A stretch of 64,000 nucleotides of DNA from Bacteroidales bacterium (GCA_900769945.1 CAAGIO010000024.1:36999-100998), one strand, 5' to 3'. Shown: positions 42,788 through 51,709, numbered from the stretch's first letter. Notes: a model not told the origin generated them from the sequence alone. Numbers and translations are program-made.

Positions 42788-44296
42788 ATGAAGACACATT
42801 ATATTTCAACAGAGACACTCACTTTTGAGCAAGTAAACCGTATCATCACTGAACATTATCAACTCGCTCTGTCAGAAGATGCAAAGCAGCGTATTCAGAA
42901 ATGCCGCGACTATCTCGATAAGAAGATGGAGAACCAGACGGTGCCAATCTACGGTGTTACAACAGGTTTCGGCTCATTGTGCAATGTCAACATCTCAAAA
43001 GAAGACCTCAGCACATTACAGAAAAACCTCGTGATGTCGCACGCTTGTGGCACTGGCGACCTTGTGCCGGAAGAGATTATCCGTATCATGCTTCTCCTCA
43101 AGATACAGAACATGTCGTATGGCAACTCTGGCGTACAACTTGTCACTGTACAACGTCTTATTGACTTCTTCAACAATGATGTGCTGCCTGTTGTCTATGA
43201 CCTTGGTTCACTTGGAGCGTCGGGCGACCTTGCACCGCTCGCAAACCTTATGCTGCCACTTCTCGGTCTCGGAGAGGTCCATTATAAAGGTGAGATTCGT
43301 CCTGCGGCAGAGGTCTGCGCCATCTTCGGATGGGAGCCTATCACTCTTCAGTCGAAGGAAGGTCTCGCACTTCTCAACGGCACACAGTTCATGTGCTCAT
43401 ACGGCACATACGTCCTCCTCAAGGCTTTCCGCCTGCAGTATCTCGCTGATATGATTGGCGCCGTCTCCCTCGACGCCTTCGATGGCAGAATAGAGCCTTT
43501 CTATGACCAGATTCACCAGATACGTCACCATAGAGGACAGATTCTCACTGCAGAACGTTTCCGCGCCTTCCTCAATGGCAGCGAGATGATATCACGTGAG
43601 AAACAACATGTCCAAGACCCGTATTCGTTCCGCTGCATACCTCAGGTTCACGGCGCATCAAAAGACGCTATCGCATACGTGGCTCAAATACTTGGAGAAG
43701 AGATTAACGCCGTCACCGATAACCCTACCGTCTTCCCAGACGAAGACCTCGTGATATCAGCAGGTAACTTCCACGGCCAACCTCTCGCTCTGAGCCTCGA
43801 CTTCCTCGCTATGGCAATGTCAGAACTCGGAAACATATCCGAAAGAAGAACTTACCAGCTCATCGCCGGTAAACGCGGACTGCCTTCTTTCCTCGTCGCT
43901 GAACCAGGCCTCAACTCAGGCTTCATGATTCCTCAATATGCAGCAGCAGCCATAGTAAGCCAGAACAAACAGCTCTGTACCCCGGCCTCTGTAGATAGCA
44001 TAGAGTCATCACAAGGACAAGAAGACCACGTCAGCATGGGTGGCAACGCCGCAACAAAAGCCTTACGCGTAGCAAACAACCTTGAGAGAATACTCGCCAT
44101 AGAACTGTTTAACGCAGCTCAAGCCCTCGACTTCCGCAAACCTGTCAAGTCGTCAGCATTTATCGAGAACTTCGTGTCAGAATACCGTAAAGTCGTTGAG
44201 TTCGTGAAAGTTGACAAGGTGATGTACACCGAGATAGCCAAGTCAGTTGACTTCCTGAAGAATTATCAACTCGGTGAAAAGATTTTTGAAAAATAA
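42788..44296 (+). CDS. hutH: Histidine ammonia-lyase
   Basis: A 502-residue homotetramer-type enzyme that deaminates L-histidine to urocanate, the first step of histidine breakdown. The self-formed MIO cofactor arises from Ala144-Ser145-Gly146 in GSLGASGDLAPLA. Other active-site blocks are YGVTTGFGSL, NGTQFM, RCIPQVHGA, and the C-terminal QGQEDHVSMG. The start at ATG 42788 gives the standard N-terminus; the longer open frame runs back into hisS. Other hut genes (hutU, hutI, ftcD) are not in the window, so the rest of the pathway must be elsewhere. A phenylalanine/tyrosine ammonia-lyase is unlikely given the HVSMG and VHGA blocks. Confidence 0.93.
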   Translation: MKTHYISTETLTFEQVNRIITEHYQLALSEDAKQRIQKCRDYLDKKMENQTVPIYGVTTGFGSLCNVNISKEDLSTLQKNLVMSHACGTGDLVPEEIIRIMLLLKIQNMSYGNSGVQLVTVQRLIDFFNNDVLPVVYDLGSLGASGDLAPLANLMLPLLGLGEVHYKGEIRPAAEVCAIFGWEPITLQSKEGLALLNGTQFMCSYGTYVLLKAFRLQYLADMIGAVSLDAFDGRIEPFYDQIHQIRHHRGQILTAERFRAFLNGSEMISREKQHVQDPYSFRCIPQVHGASKDAIAYVAQILGEEINAVTDNPTVFPDEDLVISAGNFHGQPLALSLDFLAMAMSELGNISERRTYQLIAGKRGLPSFLVAEPGLNSGFMIPQYAAAAIVSQNKQLCTPASVDSIESSQGQEDHVSMGGNAATKALRVANNLERILAIELFNAAQALDFRKPVKSSAFIENFVSEYRKVVEFVKVDKVMYTEIAKSVDFLKNYQLGEKIFEK

Positions 44297-44307
44297 TACG
44301 TTTATTA

Positions 44308-44337
44308 AGTCGGGACATCTCCTTGTCCCGGCTTTTT
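44308..44337 (+). terminator. Terminator after hutH
   Basis: AGTCGGGACA (44308-44317) pairs with TGTCCCGGCT (44324-44333), including one G-T pair, loop TCTCCT, followed by a T-run. Confidence 0.85.
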
Positions 44338-44353
44338 GTTTTTTTTTAATGCA

Positions 44354-44851
44354 ATGGAAGATAATAACTTGGAACAATACGATGATTTCATGAATCCTAA
44401 GCCGCAACGCCAATTCATGCTGTCATTCTTATGTATCCTCTCCTTTATTAATAGTGTTTATCAGACTATCGCTTATCTCTCCACTTTCTTCATGTATGAT
44501 ACTATGAAGAAGATGTTGTCAGATGATGATGGCGTTATTTCTGACCTGATTGAACAACTCGGTGAACAAGCGGAAGTGAGCCTGAACGCAATGGAGGCTC
44601 TTTTCTCGGTGAATAGAATCTATTACCTTATCTCTGCTCTTCTTTTCGCTGCATCATTCATCGGCGTATATTATATGTGGAAACTGCAGAAAAAAGGATT
44701 CCATATCTATACCTTAGCCCAGATACTTATCCTTATCTGCTCCTTCTGGTTTATCTACAGACCTATGGGGACATCTGCTTTGTCGGACGTTATTATGACC
44801 GTAATTTTCGTTGTCTGGTATTTAGTGTATTATAAAAGAGATATGCGGTGA
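44354..44851 (+). CDS. Hypothetical four-helix membrane protein
   Basis: A 165-residue protein that I do not recognise. The N-terminus is acidic and cytoplasm-like (MEDNNLEQYDDFM), followed by four membrane segments (about 20-45, 85-105, 115-132, 140-158) and an acidic loop between the first two. It starts at ATG 44354, just past the hutH terminator. The last base of its stop is the first base of the next gene's ATG, and both encode small four-helix proteins, suggesting a functional pair. Confidence 0.7.
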   Translation: MEDNNLEQYDDFMNPKPQRQFMLSFLCILSFINSVYQTIAYLSTFFMYDTMKKMLSDDDGVISDLIEQLGEQAEVSLNAMEALFSVNRIYYLISALLFAASFIGVYYMWKLQKKGFHIYTLAQILILICSFWFIYRPMGTSALSDVIMTVIFVVWYLVYYKRDMR

Positions 44852-45327
44852 TGGCCGAAGAGGTGAAAAATAAAGGATTATTCGTTGAACGTAAACATGT
44901 TACGTTAGGAGTGAAGCTTGTCGTTACTTTCGCTATGACTTACTATATCCTTTATTTCCTTTTGCTATCATATATCGTTCTAACTTATAACACTGTTTTT
45001 GACAGGGCTTATTTCGCTGAAAACCTTAGTGATACGGTAGTGGCTTATCATTACGCGCTCTTCATCACTATGTGGGCGCTCGTCGTCTGTATCATTGTGA
45101 GCCTTGCGCTGGTTATCACAAAGCATAGATACGGGAAATTCCTTTTTATGTCTTTCACGATAATATTTATCGCTTGCCAGATTTTTACAACCTATCCGCC
45201 CGCATGGCTGAGTTATATTTTAGAGATTTCTATGGCTCTCATTATCGCGCCTCTGAAGGTGGTCCGCAAAATTAATGAGAGAATCACTGAAGGTATTCAA
45301 ACTACTAATCAAACCAAAGATAGTTAA
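44851..45327 (+). CDS. Hypothetical four-helix membrane protein, partner of the upstream gene
   Basis: A 158-residue protein of unknown family. A charged N-terminus (AEEVKNKGLFVERKH) is followed by four membrane segments (about 20-50, 65-90, 98-117, 122-140) and a polar C-terminal tail. ATG 44851 overlaps the preceding stop by one base (TGATG); an in-frame GTG at 44848 is possible. It is 18 bases from the cytidylate kinase-like gene and likely in the same operon. Confidence 0.7.
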   Translation: MAEEVKNKGLFVERKHVTLGVKLVVTFAMTYYILYFLLLSYIVLTYNTVFDRAYFAENLSDTVVAYHYALFITMWALVVCIIVSLALVITKHRYGKFLFMSFTIIFIACQIFTTYPPAWLSYILEISMALIIAPLKVVRKINERITEGIQTTNQTKDS

Positions 45328-45345
45328 TTTTTATTGAGAAATAAT

Positions 45346-46086
45346 ATGAATCATATCACACTGACAGGAGAACTCGGCAGCGGTAAAAGCACTGTCGCAA
45401 ATTATCTCATTAGCAAGATTCCTTTTAGGATAGTGTCAGCAGGCCTCCTTTTCCGCCAACTTGCCGCAAAGTTTAATATGTCGGCAAAAGAGTTTAACGA
45501 GTTCATTGAGAATAACCCTAAATATGACAATTATGTTGATGACACTATCGCTGAACTTGGGAAATCTGACGACAAGATAATCTTTGACTCACGCATGGCG
45601 TGGCATTTCGTCCCCGACTCCTTCAAGATTTATCTTTATGTTGATGTGGATACTGCCACTGAACGTATCTTCAATGATACTGGCCGCGTCAGCGAGTCTT
45701 ATGCCGATAAGGCGACGGCACGTCAGGAGATTATCGACAGAAGAAAAAGCGAACTGCTTCGATATAAGTCGTTTTATGGTTGCGATGTTACCGACTTCAA
45801 CAACTTTGATTTGATTGTTGACACGAGTTATGCCTCAAAAGATGAGATAAACGAGCTTGTATATCAATGTTTTACAGCTGCCAATGAAGGAAGAGAGTAT
45901 TCAAAGGTATGGCTGTGCGCCAAATCACTGACCATAGAGAACGATGCTCCCGGTTGTTGTTGCGAGCCTTTAGAGGTGGTTCAATCGGATAATAGGTTTG
46001 TTGTTGTGAAAGGTTCTGCCAAGGTGCGGAAGGCTCTTGAGGAAGGCAAAAGCCTTTTACCTGTTGACAAGGTGATACAGCAATAA
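45346..46086 (+). CDS. Cytidylate kinase-like P-loop protein with C-terminal extension
   Basis: A 246-residue protein whose first ~185 residues resemble the CMP/dCMP kinase superfamily (archaeal CMK type). P-loop GELGSGKS (8-15), IVSAGLLFRQLAAK as NMP-binding segment, IIFDSRMAWHFVPDSFKIYLYVD, and a RIFNDTGRVSES-like LID. The last ~60 residues (WLCAKSLTIENDAPGCCCEPLEVV, then FVVVKGSAKVRKALEEGKSL) are an extension I do not recognise. This may be a nucleotide kinase or a regulator built on that fold. ATG 45346 is chosen over TTG 45334. Confidence 0.7.
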   Translation: MNHITLTGELGSGKSTVANYLISKIPFRIVSAGLLFRQLAAKFNMSAKEFNEFIENNPKYDNYVDDTIAELGKSDDKIIFDSRMAWHFVPDSFKIYLYVDVDTATERIFNDTGRVSESYADKATARQEIIDRRKSELLRYKSFYGCDVTDFNNFDLIVDTSYASKDEINELVYQCFTAANEGREYSKVWLCAKSLTIENDAPGCCCEPLEVVQSDNRFVVVKGSAKVRKALEEGKSLLPVDKVIQQ

Positions 46087-46111
46087 TGCTTTAAAGATAA
46101 TGGAACAAAAT

Positions 46112-46145
46112 ACTGTCCGGGACCAAATGTTTCGGGCAGTTTTTT
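46112..46145 (+). terminator. Terminator after the P-loop kinase-like gene
   Basis: ACTGTCCG (46112-46119) pairs with CGGGCAGT (46133-46140) with one G-T pair, followed by TTTTT. It abuts the stop of the convergent M23 gene. Confidence 0.75.
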
Positions 46146-47352
46146 AATGTTCCTTGAGGGTGTCGATATACACCTGTATGTCTCTCTTGTATCTCTCTAT
46201 GTCCTCCTTCTTCACTGGGTCGGCACTTGGTGACTTGAATTTCAGAGGGTCGATGTAGGTGCCGTTCTTCTGTAGGCGGAAGTCGAGATGCGGACCTGTT
46301 GATGCTCCGGTGCTTCCCACGTAGCCTATCACTTGGCCTTGTTTTACTTTTGAGCCTTTAGAGATGCCTTTAGCGAAGCCTTTAAGATGCATGTATGTTG
46401 TGGTGTAAGTGCTGTTGTGTTTGATTTTCATGTAGTTGCCACCACCTTTGTTGTCCCAGCCTTTCTCTATCACAGTGCCGTCGCCAATGGTTTGTACAGG
46501 TGTTCCCGATGGTGCTGCGTAATCCACCCCGTGATGAGGACGCACAACATGATATATCGGGTGCATCCTCCCGTTGGAGAATTTTGAGCTTATCCTCCTG
46601 TAGTTAAGCGGTGCTTTTAAGAACGCCTTTCTAAGGTTTGCGCCTTTCTCGTCGAAATACTCTTTCTTCCCGTCCTGAGTGTAGGCAAAGGCGTAATGAC
46701 CTTCACCGCTGTTCTTGAAATAAGCGGCTAAGATGTCGCCTATTCCACATGACACAGTGTCGTTGTCGATGTATTGCTTCTCAAAGATGACCTTGCAGGA
46801 GTCTCCTTCTTGAATGCCGAAGAAGTCTATGGTCCATGCGTAGATGTCTGAAAGCTCAAGGATAAGGTTCGGGTCGCAGCCGGCATCAACCATGGCGTTC
46901 CATAAGCTTGATTTTATCTCCACGCCAACATGTTCCACTCTCGTTATCACCTCTTTCTGTCCGCTCCACGCACTGATGGAGTCGCTCAGACAATAGACGG
47001 CGTAATTCAATTTGTCAAACTCATAAATCCAGAACTTCGGCTGTGGCACGCTGTCGCGCGACATCAGGAAGGTGTATTTGTTGCCAACCTTTATCTTCGT
47101 AGGGTTGAGGACGTTGCGTTTGTTCTTGGATAGATATTCTATAGTGTTGTAACTCACGCCTTTATCTAATAATATCTTTGAAAGGTAATCGCCTTTCTTC
47201 ACCACATCTTCAATAATGTCGAGGGAATCGATGCAGACTCCGTACAGGAATTTAGGCTCGTGTTTTTTTGAAATAGAGCGTTCTCTGTTTTCTTTCCCAC
47301 CACAAGAGATGAGTAGTGCGCATATTATTAATATAGGTATAAGCTTCTTCAT
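46144..47352 (-). CDS. M23 family peptidase lipoprotein
   Basis: A 402-residue lipoprotein (lipobox LLISC, Cys17) of the MepM/NlpD type, expected to cut or regulate cut of peptidoglycan cross-links in the periplasm. An OapA/LysM-like region (about 50-130: VVKKGDYLSKILLDKGVS) precedes a middle domain and the M23 domain (about 255-375): HHGVDYAAPSGTPV, GGNYMKIKHNSTYTTTYMHL, GQVIGYVGSTG and GPHLDFRL. The second metal motif is normally HxH; here it is HLD. Aspartate may still bind zinc, or the domain may be inactive and act as an amidase activator. It lies downstream of iorBA but past a terminator. Confidence 0.85.
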   Translation of the reverse strand: MKKLIPILIICALLISCGGKENRERSISKKHEPKFLYGVCIDSLDIIEDVVKKGDYLSKILLDKGVSYNTIEYLSKNKRNVLNPTKIKVGNKYTFLMSRDSVPQPKFWIYEFDKLNYAVYCLSDSISAWSGQKEVITRVEHVGVEIKSSLWNAMVDAGCDPNLILELSDIYAWTIDFFGIQEGDSCKVIFEKQYIDNDTVSCGIGDILAAYFKNSGEGHYAFAYTQDGKKEYFDEKGANLRKAFLKAPLNYRRISSKFSNGRMHPIYHVVRPHHGVDYAAPSGTPVQTIGDGTVIEKGWDNKGGGNYMKIKHNSTYTTTYMHLKGFAKGISKGSKVKQGQVIGYVGSTGASTGPHLDFRLQKNGTYIDPLKFKSPSADPVKKEDIERYKRDIQVYIDTLKEH

Positions 47353-47361
47353 TTCTTCAAG

Positions 47362-47402
47362 AAAAATTGAGTGAAGGGAGGGTTGTCCTCGTCTTCACTC
47401 AA
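47362..47402 (-). terminator. Terminator after iorBA
   Basis: TTGAGTGAAG (47367-47376) and CTTCACTCAA (47393-47402) form a 10-base stem; on the minus strand it is followed by TTTTTC. It separates iorBA from the M23 gene. Confidence 0.8.
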
Positions 47403-47417
47403 TAATAAGATGACGTG

Positions 47418-47993
47418 TTATTTCTTGGTAGCTTGTTCAAAACCGGCCTTTACAGCCTTGAGGTTAAGTTCGACCACTTCCTCGCCTTTGCTTCCGAATT
47501 GTTTCCTGATACTGTTTTCAATTGTCTGCATGTCTATTTCGAGTGAAGGGACTGCGGCACCGAAAATCACCATGTTGGCGGCGCGGATGTTACCACATTC
47601 TTTGGCTATTGTGTCAGCATCGACGATGATGGCGTTATGTTTCTTCAGTTCCTCATAAACTTTCTCCACTTCCGGATAGTTGTCAATATTGATGAAGGGC
47701 TCGCTTGCTGTGATGATGACGCCGTTTTTTGAGAGCATTGGGAGGTAGCGTAATGCCTCCATAGGCTCGACGGAGATAATCATATCAGCTTTTCCTTCCG
47801 GTATAAGGTCGGAGGCTATCTCGTTTGATGAGAGACGGAGGTGTGACTGCACGTCGCCGCCGCGCTGGCTCATTCCGTGAACCTCTGCTTGTTTCAGATA
47901 GAGGTTCTCTTCAACTGCTGCGATGCCGATACATGAAGCGATACTCAGGATACCCTGGCCGCCGACACCTGCTAAAATAATATCTTTTTTCAT
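47418..47993 (-). CDS. iorB: Indolepyruvate:ferredoxin oxidoreductase, beta subunit
   Basis: A 191-residue gamma-type subunit of the 2-oxoacid:acceptor oxidoreductase family. The start DIILAGVGGQGILSIASCI, EVHGMSQRGGDVQSHLRL and the C-terminal helix are typical of IorB. With IorA it oxidises aryl pyruvates (from Trp, Phe, Tyr) to aryl-acetyl-CoA, passing electrons to ferredoxin or another acceptor. It follows iorA by 22 bases. Its presence with tnaA in the window fits aromatic amino-acid fermentation. Confidence 0.92.
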   Translation of the reverse strand: MKKDIILAGVGGQGILSIASCIGIAAVEENLYLKQAEVHGMSQRGGDVQSHLRLSSNEIASDLIPEGKADMIISVEPMEALRYLPMLSKNGVIITASEPFINIDNYPEVEKVYEELKKHNAIIVDADTIAKECGNIRAANMVIFGAAVPSLEIDMQTIENSIRKQFGSKGEEVVELNLKAVKAGFEQATKK

Positions 47994-48015
47994 GTCTTTC
48001 AGTTGTTTACGTTAA

Positions 48016-49626
48016 TTATTTCTTCTCAGCTGCTTTTTTTGCGCGCATTCTTCTGCTTAATGTCTGGATACATTCGCGGCGAGGGATGATGACTGACACT
48101 CCTTCGTATGCGAGTTCCTCTTTGATTATCTGTACGTTGATGTCGTGCTGGTTTGCCAATGGCTTGATGACTCTAACATGTTCTGGCTCAACGCCGAGAC
48201 CTTTGACGATGCTCTCAAGACGTCCTTCTGCGGATGACTTCTGGCCGCCCGTCATACCTGTTGTTGAGTTGTCGAGAATCATCACAACGATATTGTTTTT
48301 GTTGTTCACGGCATCGAGAAGTCCTGTCATGCCTGAGTGTGTGAATGTAGAGTCACCGATGCAGGCAACGGCTGGTGTGAGACCGGCTTCCGAGGCTCCG
48401 ATGGCCATGGTGATTGATGCTCCCATGTCAACGGTGCTGTTTATTGACTCGAGCGGTGGCATTGCGCTGAGGGTATAGCACCCGATGTCGCCGAACACTC
48501 TGCCCTTGCTGTATTCTGACAAGGCTTCGTTCAACGCCCTGAATGAGTCCCAGTGTGGACATCCGTCGCACAATTTTGGAGGACGGGCCTTCACTAATTC
48601 AGGTATTGGCGCGCCTACCTCGTTTGGCATTCCGAGCGCAATGGCTATAAGGTTAGGGTTCAGCTCCCCATCGCGTGGCAAAGTGCCGTCAGTACGGCCA
48701 TGTATCGTCTTGCCGTTGTTAAGCACTCCCTTTATCATATCCTCAACAATAGGATAACCCTCCTCCATAACCACAAGCTCGTCGCACTCGTCATATATCT
48801 TCTTTATCATCTCGACAGGAAGAGGATATTGGCAAATCTTCAATACAGGATAAGGTATTGGCTCGTTGTTGAAGTTCTCTTTCAAATAGTTGTATGCAAG
48901 ACCGCAGGTGATGATGCCCTTGCTCTTGTCAGCTCCGTCGAAATACTGGTTGAAGCCTCCCGTCATGCTCTCCTGCTCCATGTCCGACTGCTTTGAGAGC
49001 AGCGACTTGTACTGTTTCTTTGCAATGGCAGGAAGAAGCACAAATTGACGTAGGTTCGAAGGCAGATGAAGCTCGTTCTGCTCGCGTTTCTCGCTGCATT
49101 CCACACCTGAACGTGAGTGTGCGAGTCGTGTCGTCACACGTATCATGACAGGAGTGCCAATCTTTTCTGACAGGTCGAAAGCGTAGCGTGTCATGTCGTA
49201 GGCCTCCTGCTGGTTCGACGGCTCCAATATCGGAATCATGGCGAACTTGCCGTATGTGCGTGAGTCCTGCTCGTCTTGTGAGGAGTGCATCGAAGGATCG
49301 TCAGCAACAAGCACAACCATGCCGCCATTGACACCTGTGATAGATGAGTTGATGAACGGGTCAGCAGCCACATTTAATCCTACGTGCTTCATACACACCA
49401 TGGAACGCTTCCCGGAATATGACATTCCAAGGGCGCACTCCATTGCAGTCTTCTCATTTGATGACCATAATGCACGAATGCTGCGCTCTCTCGCATCTTT
49501 AGAGCCTTGGATGAATTCCATAATCTCTGTTGACGGCGTGCCAGGATAGGCGTAAACACCAGATAATCCGGCATCAATAGCTCCCTGTGCAATAGCCTCG
49601 TCTCCAAGTAATAAGATTTTCTTCAT
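48016..49626 (-). CDS. iorA: Indolepyruvate:ferredoxin oxidoreductase, alpha subunit, without ferredoxin domain
   Basis: A 536-residue catalytic subunit. The N-terminal pyrimidine-binding domain has GLSGVYAYPGTPSTEI and HVGLNVAADPF. The TPP-binding domain has KLCDGCPHWDSF, VFGDIGCYTLS and the GDS...N motif in ACIGDSTFTHSG through LDNSTTGMTGGQ (about 424-461). Archaeal IorA continues into a two-cluster ferredoxin domain; this protein stops at PRRECIQTLSRRMRAK plus a few residues, so that domain is missing. The start at MKKILLLGDEAIAQG (49626) is preferred over the upstream ATG at 49653. Confidence 0.92.
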   Translation of the reverse strand: MKKILLLGDEAIAQGAIDAGLSGVYAYPGTPSTEIMEFIQGSKDARERSIRALWSSNEKTAMECALGMSYSGKRSMVCMKHVGLNVAADPFINSSITGVNGGMVVLVADDPSMHSSQDEQDSRTYGKFAMIPILEPSNQQEAYDMTRYAFDLSEKIGTPVMIRVTTRLAHSRSGVECSEKREQNELHLPSNLRQFVLLPAIAKKQYKSLLSKQSDMEQESMTGGFNQYFDGADKSKGIITCGLAYNYLKENFNNEPIPYPVLKICQYPLPVEMIKKIYDECDELVVMEEGYPIVEDMIKGVLNNGKTIHGRTDGTLPRDGELNPNLIAIALGMPNEVGAPIPELVKARPPKLCDGCPHWDSFRALNEALSEYSKGRVFGDIGCYTLSAMPPLESINSTVDMGASITMAIGASEAGLTPAVACIGDSTFTHSGMTGLLDAVNNKNNIVVMILDNSTTGMTGGQKSSAEGRLESIVKGLGVEPEHVRVIKPLANQHDINVQIIKEELAYEGVSVIIPRRECIQTLSRRMRAKKAAEKK

Positions 49627-49664
49627 TGCTATAATATTTATGTTGTTTCTCAAAAATTTATCTG

Positions 49665-49672
49665 CAAAAATA
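49665..49672 (-). promoter_or_regulatory. -7 box for iorAB
   Basis: On the minus strand this reads TATTTTTG, 39 bases before the iorA start. Confidence 0.6.
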
Positions 49673-49740
49673 AGATTTTTTTTTGATTGTTGCTGATACT
49701 TTACATTAAAAATAATTATTTTTCAAATTAAAATTTTTTT

Positions 49741-49748
49741 TATTTTTG
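49741..49748 (+). promoter_or_regulatory. -7 box for the bifunctional acyltransferase gene
   Basis: TATTTTTG matches the consensus, 18 bases before the start codon. Confidence 0.6.
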
Positions 49749-49766
49749 TCGCCATAAAATATTGAG

Positions 49767-51557
49767 ATGAAGAAACTTATCACAAGTAACGATATTATTG
49801 GTTTTTTGAAGCTGAATCCTTTGCTGAAACCGCTTGTGGCGTTGGGAATGAATGCCTTGGGATTTAGGAAAATTAACAAACTCTATTCGCCTTCTGCCGA
49901 CCTTAAGAACAGAGAGTTCACCGAGGATATGCTCCGTATCTACAACACCACGTTCGATGTTGACGACAACGAGCTCAATAATATCCCGAAGGACGGTCCC
50001 TTCATGATAGTGTCGAACCATCCTTTCGGCGCGATGGAAGGCATCATTCTTTATCACGTCATCTCTAAGGTGCGCCCCGATTTCAAAGTCATGGCGAACT
50101 TTATCTTGTCTTATATCCCAAATCTTAAGGACGTCTTCTTCGCCGTCAACCCGTTCTCAGATAACCCGGAATGGAAGAGCAGCGTGAACGGCATCAAGGC
50201 ATCATTACAACAGCTGAAGGAAGGCCACGGGCTCGGAGTGTTCCCCGCTGGTGAAGTGTCTCGCTATCACGGACATGACTATCCCGACGATATTGCTTGG
50301 GCACCTTCTATCGCGAAAATAATCCAGAAAACCAACGTGCCGGTGATACCCGTCTATTTCGACGGCACTAACTCCCGCATGTTCTATTTCTGCTCTAAAA
50401 TAAATTCGTTCTTGGCCACCCTTCGTCTTGTCAGAGAGCTGCTCAATAAGCGTAATACGAAGATTGTCATGAAGATAGGTAAGCCTATGCTTCAGTCAGA
50501 ACTCTCGCAGTATGAGTCTCCGGAGGCCTTGTCGGCATATCTGAGGAGCCGTAGCTACGCACTTCAGGCTAACATCGCTGCAGATGATGGCAGGAAAACG
50601 GTCAATAAGTCGTACGACCCTATCGACGCTCCTTCACGCCCATCCGAACTCGCAAGGGAACTTCATAATATCAAAGAGAAATCCCTGCTGTTTTCCACCG
50701 CCGACTATGAGTGCTATCTCGCTGATTATGACGATATTCCTAATATGATGCACGAGATTGGCCGACGCAGGGAGGAAGCCTTCCGCGCTGTGGGCGAAGG
50801 CACCGGGAATAATATCGATACCGACTCCTATGACGCTTATTACAAACACCTTATCCTCTGGGATTCAAAACAACAGGCTGTCGCCGGCGGCTACCGTATC
50901 GGCCTCGGTGATGAAATCATCAAGAAGTATGGCATCAAGGGCTTCTATATTAACTCGCTCTTCTCTATCGACCCAAGCCTCGAGAATTTCCTCTCCTATA
51001 CCATGGAACTCGGCCGCTCATACGTCTCCGTTGACTATCAAAAAGATATATTCCCTCTGATGCTGCTGTTCAAAGGACTGATGCTCTCAATAGTCAAGTA
51101 TCCGGAAATGAAGTACTTCATCGGACCCGTGAGCATTAGCAGCTGGTTCCCGAAATTCTATCAAAGCATTATCGTCCATTATGTTAAGACCAAACATTCT
51201 GACGAGGAGATGTCCCGGCTTATCACGCCTAAAACCCCGTTCGTCCCTGATTTTAACAAGGTGGATGTCAATGTCCTCATGGAGAAAAATATGGACTCTG
51301 TTGACAAGTTCGACCGTTATCTTATGAAGCTGAGCAATGGCGATTTCCGTATGCCTACTCTGTTCAAGAAGTATCTAAAGATTAATGCCAAGTTCCTGTG
51401 CTTTAATGTTGACCCTGACTTTAATAACACTCTCGACGGTCTCCTCTTCCTGCGCTTTGAGGATTATCCTAAAGAGGAACTTATGATGCTAATAAAAGAT
51501 AACACTCCGGAAGAAAAGGCACGCTACGCCGCAAGGTTTGGTATCTCCTTGGACTAA
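49767..51557 (+). CDS. Bifunctional O-acyltransferase/N-acyltransferase, OlsF/GlsA-GlsB-like aminolipid synthase
   Basis: A 596-residue fusion. The first part (about 1-290) is a PlsC-type O-acyltransferase with VSNHPFGAMEGI (His85; the usual Asp is Glu91), VFPAGEVSRYHG and PVIPVYFDG. The second part (about 310-510) is an OlsB-like N-acyltransferase of the GNAT superfamily: RRREEAFRAVGEG, DAYYKHLILWDSK, VAGGYRIGLGDE and ELGRSYV. In Bacteroidota, OlsF and the separate GlsB/GlsA pair make ornithine or glycine lipids by N-acylating an amino acid with a 3-hydroxy fatty acid and then O-acylating it. The domain order and family point to that role; which amino acid is used cannot be read. Own promoter, no partner genes. 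Confidence 0.85.
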   Translation: MKKLITSNDIIGFLKLNPLLKPLVALGMNALGFRKINKLYSPSADLKNREFTEDMLRIYNTTFDVDDNELNNIPKDGPFMIVSNHPFGAMEGIILYHVISKVRPDFKVMANFILSYIPNLKDVFFAVNPFSDNPEWKSSVNGIKASLQQLKEGHGLGVFPAGEVSRYHGHDYPDDIAWAPSIAKIIQKTNVPVIPVYFDGTNSRMFYFCSKINSFLATLRLVRELLNKRNTKIVMKIGKPMLQSELSQYESPEALSAYLRSRSYALQANIAADDGRKTVNKSYDPIDAPSRPSELARELHNIKEKSLLFSTADYECYLADYDDIPNMMHEIGRRREEAFRAVGEGTGNNIDTDSYDAYYKHLILWDSKQQAVAGGYRIGLGDEIIKKYGIKGFYINSLFSIDPSLENFLSYTMELGRSYVSVDYQKDIFPLMLLFKGLMLSIVKYPEMKYFIGPVSISSWFPKFYQSIIVHYVKTKHSDEEMSRLITPKTPFVPDFNKVDVNVLMEKNMDSVDKFDRYLMKLSNGDFRMPTLFKKYLKINAKFLCFNVDPDFNNTLDGLLFLRFEDYPKEELMMLIKDNTPEEKARYAARFGISLD

Positions 51558-51709
51558 TCGCGCCTCGCCGCACCGTCTCAACACTCCCTTAGTGTGGTGC
51601 CCGACCGATTTTTTTCTACTTTTAATAAATTTTTGCCTCGTTTGCAGCAAAATTTAAAACGTATCGTTATAATGCTGAAATTTTAAGTCCTTTGTTTGAA
51701 AGAAATTAT

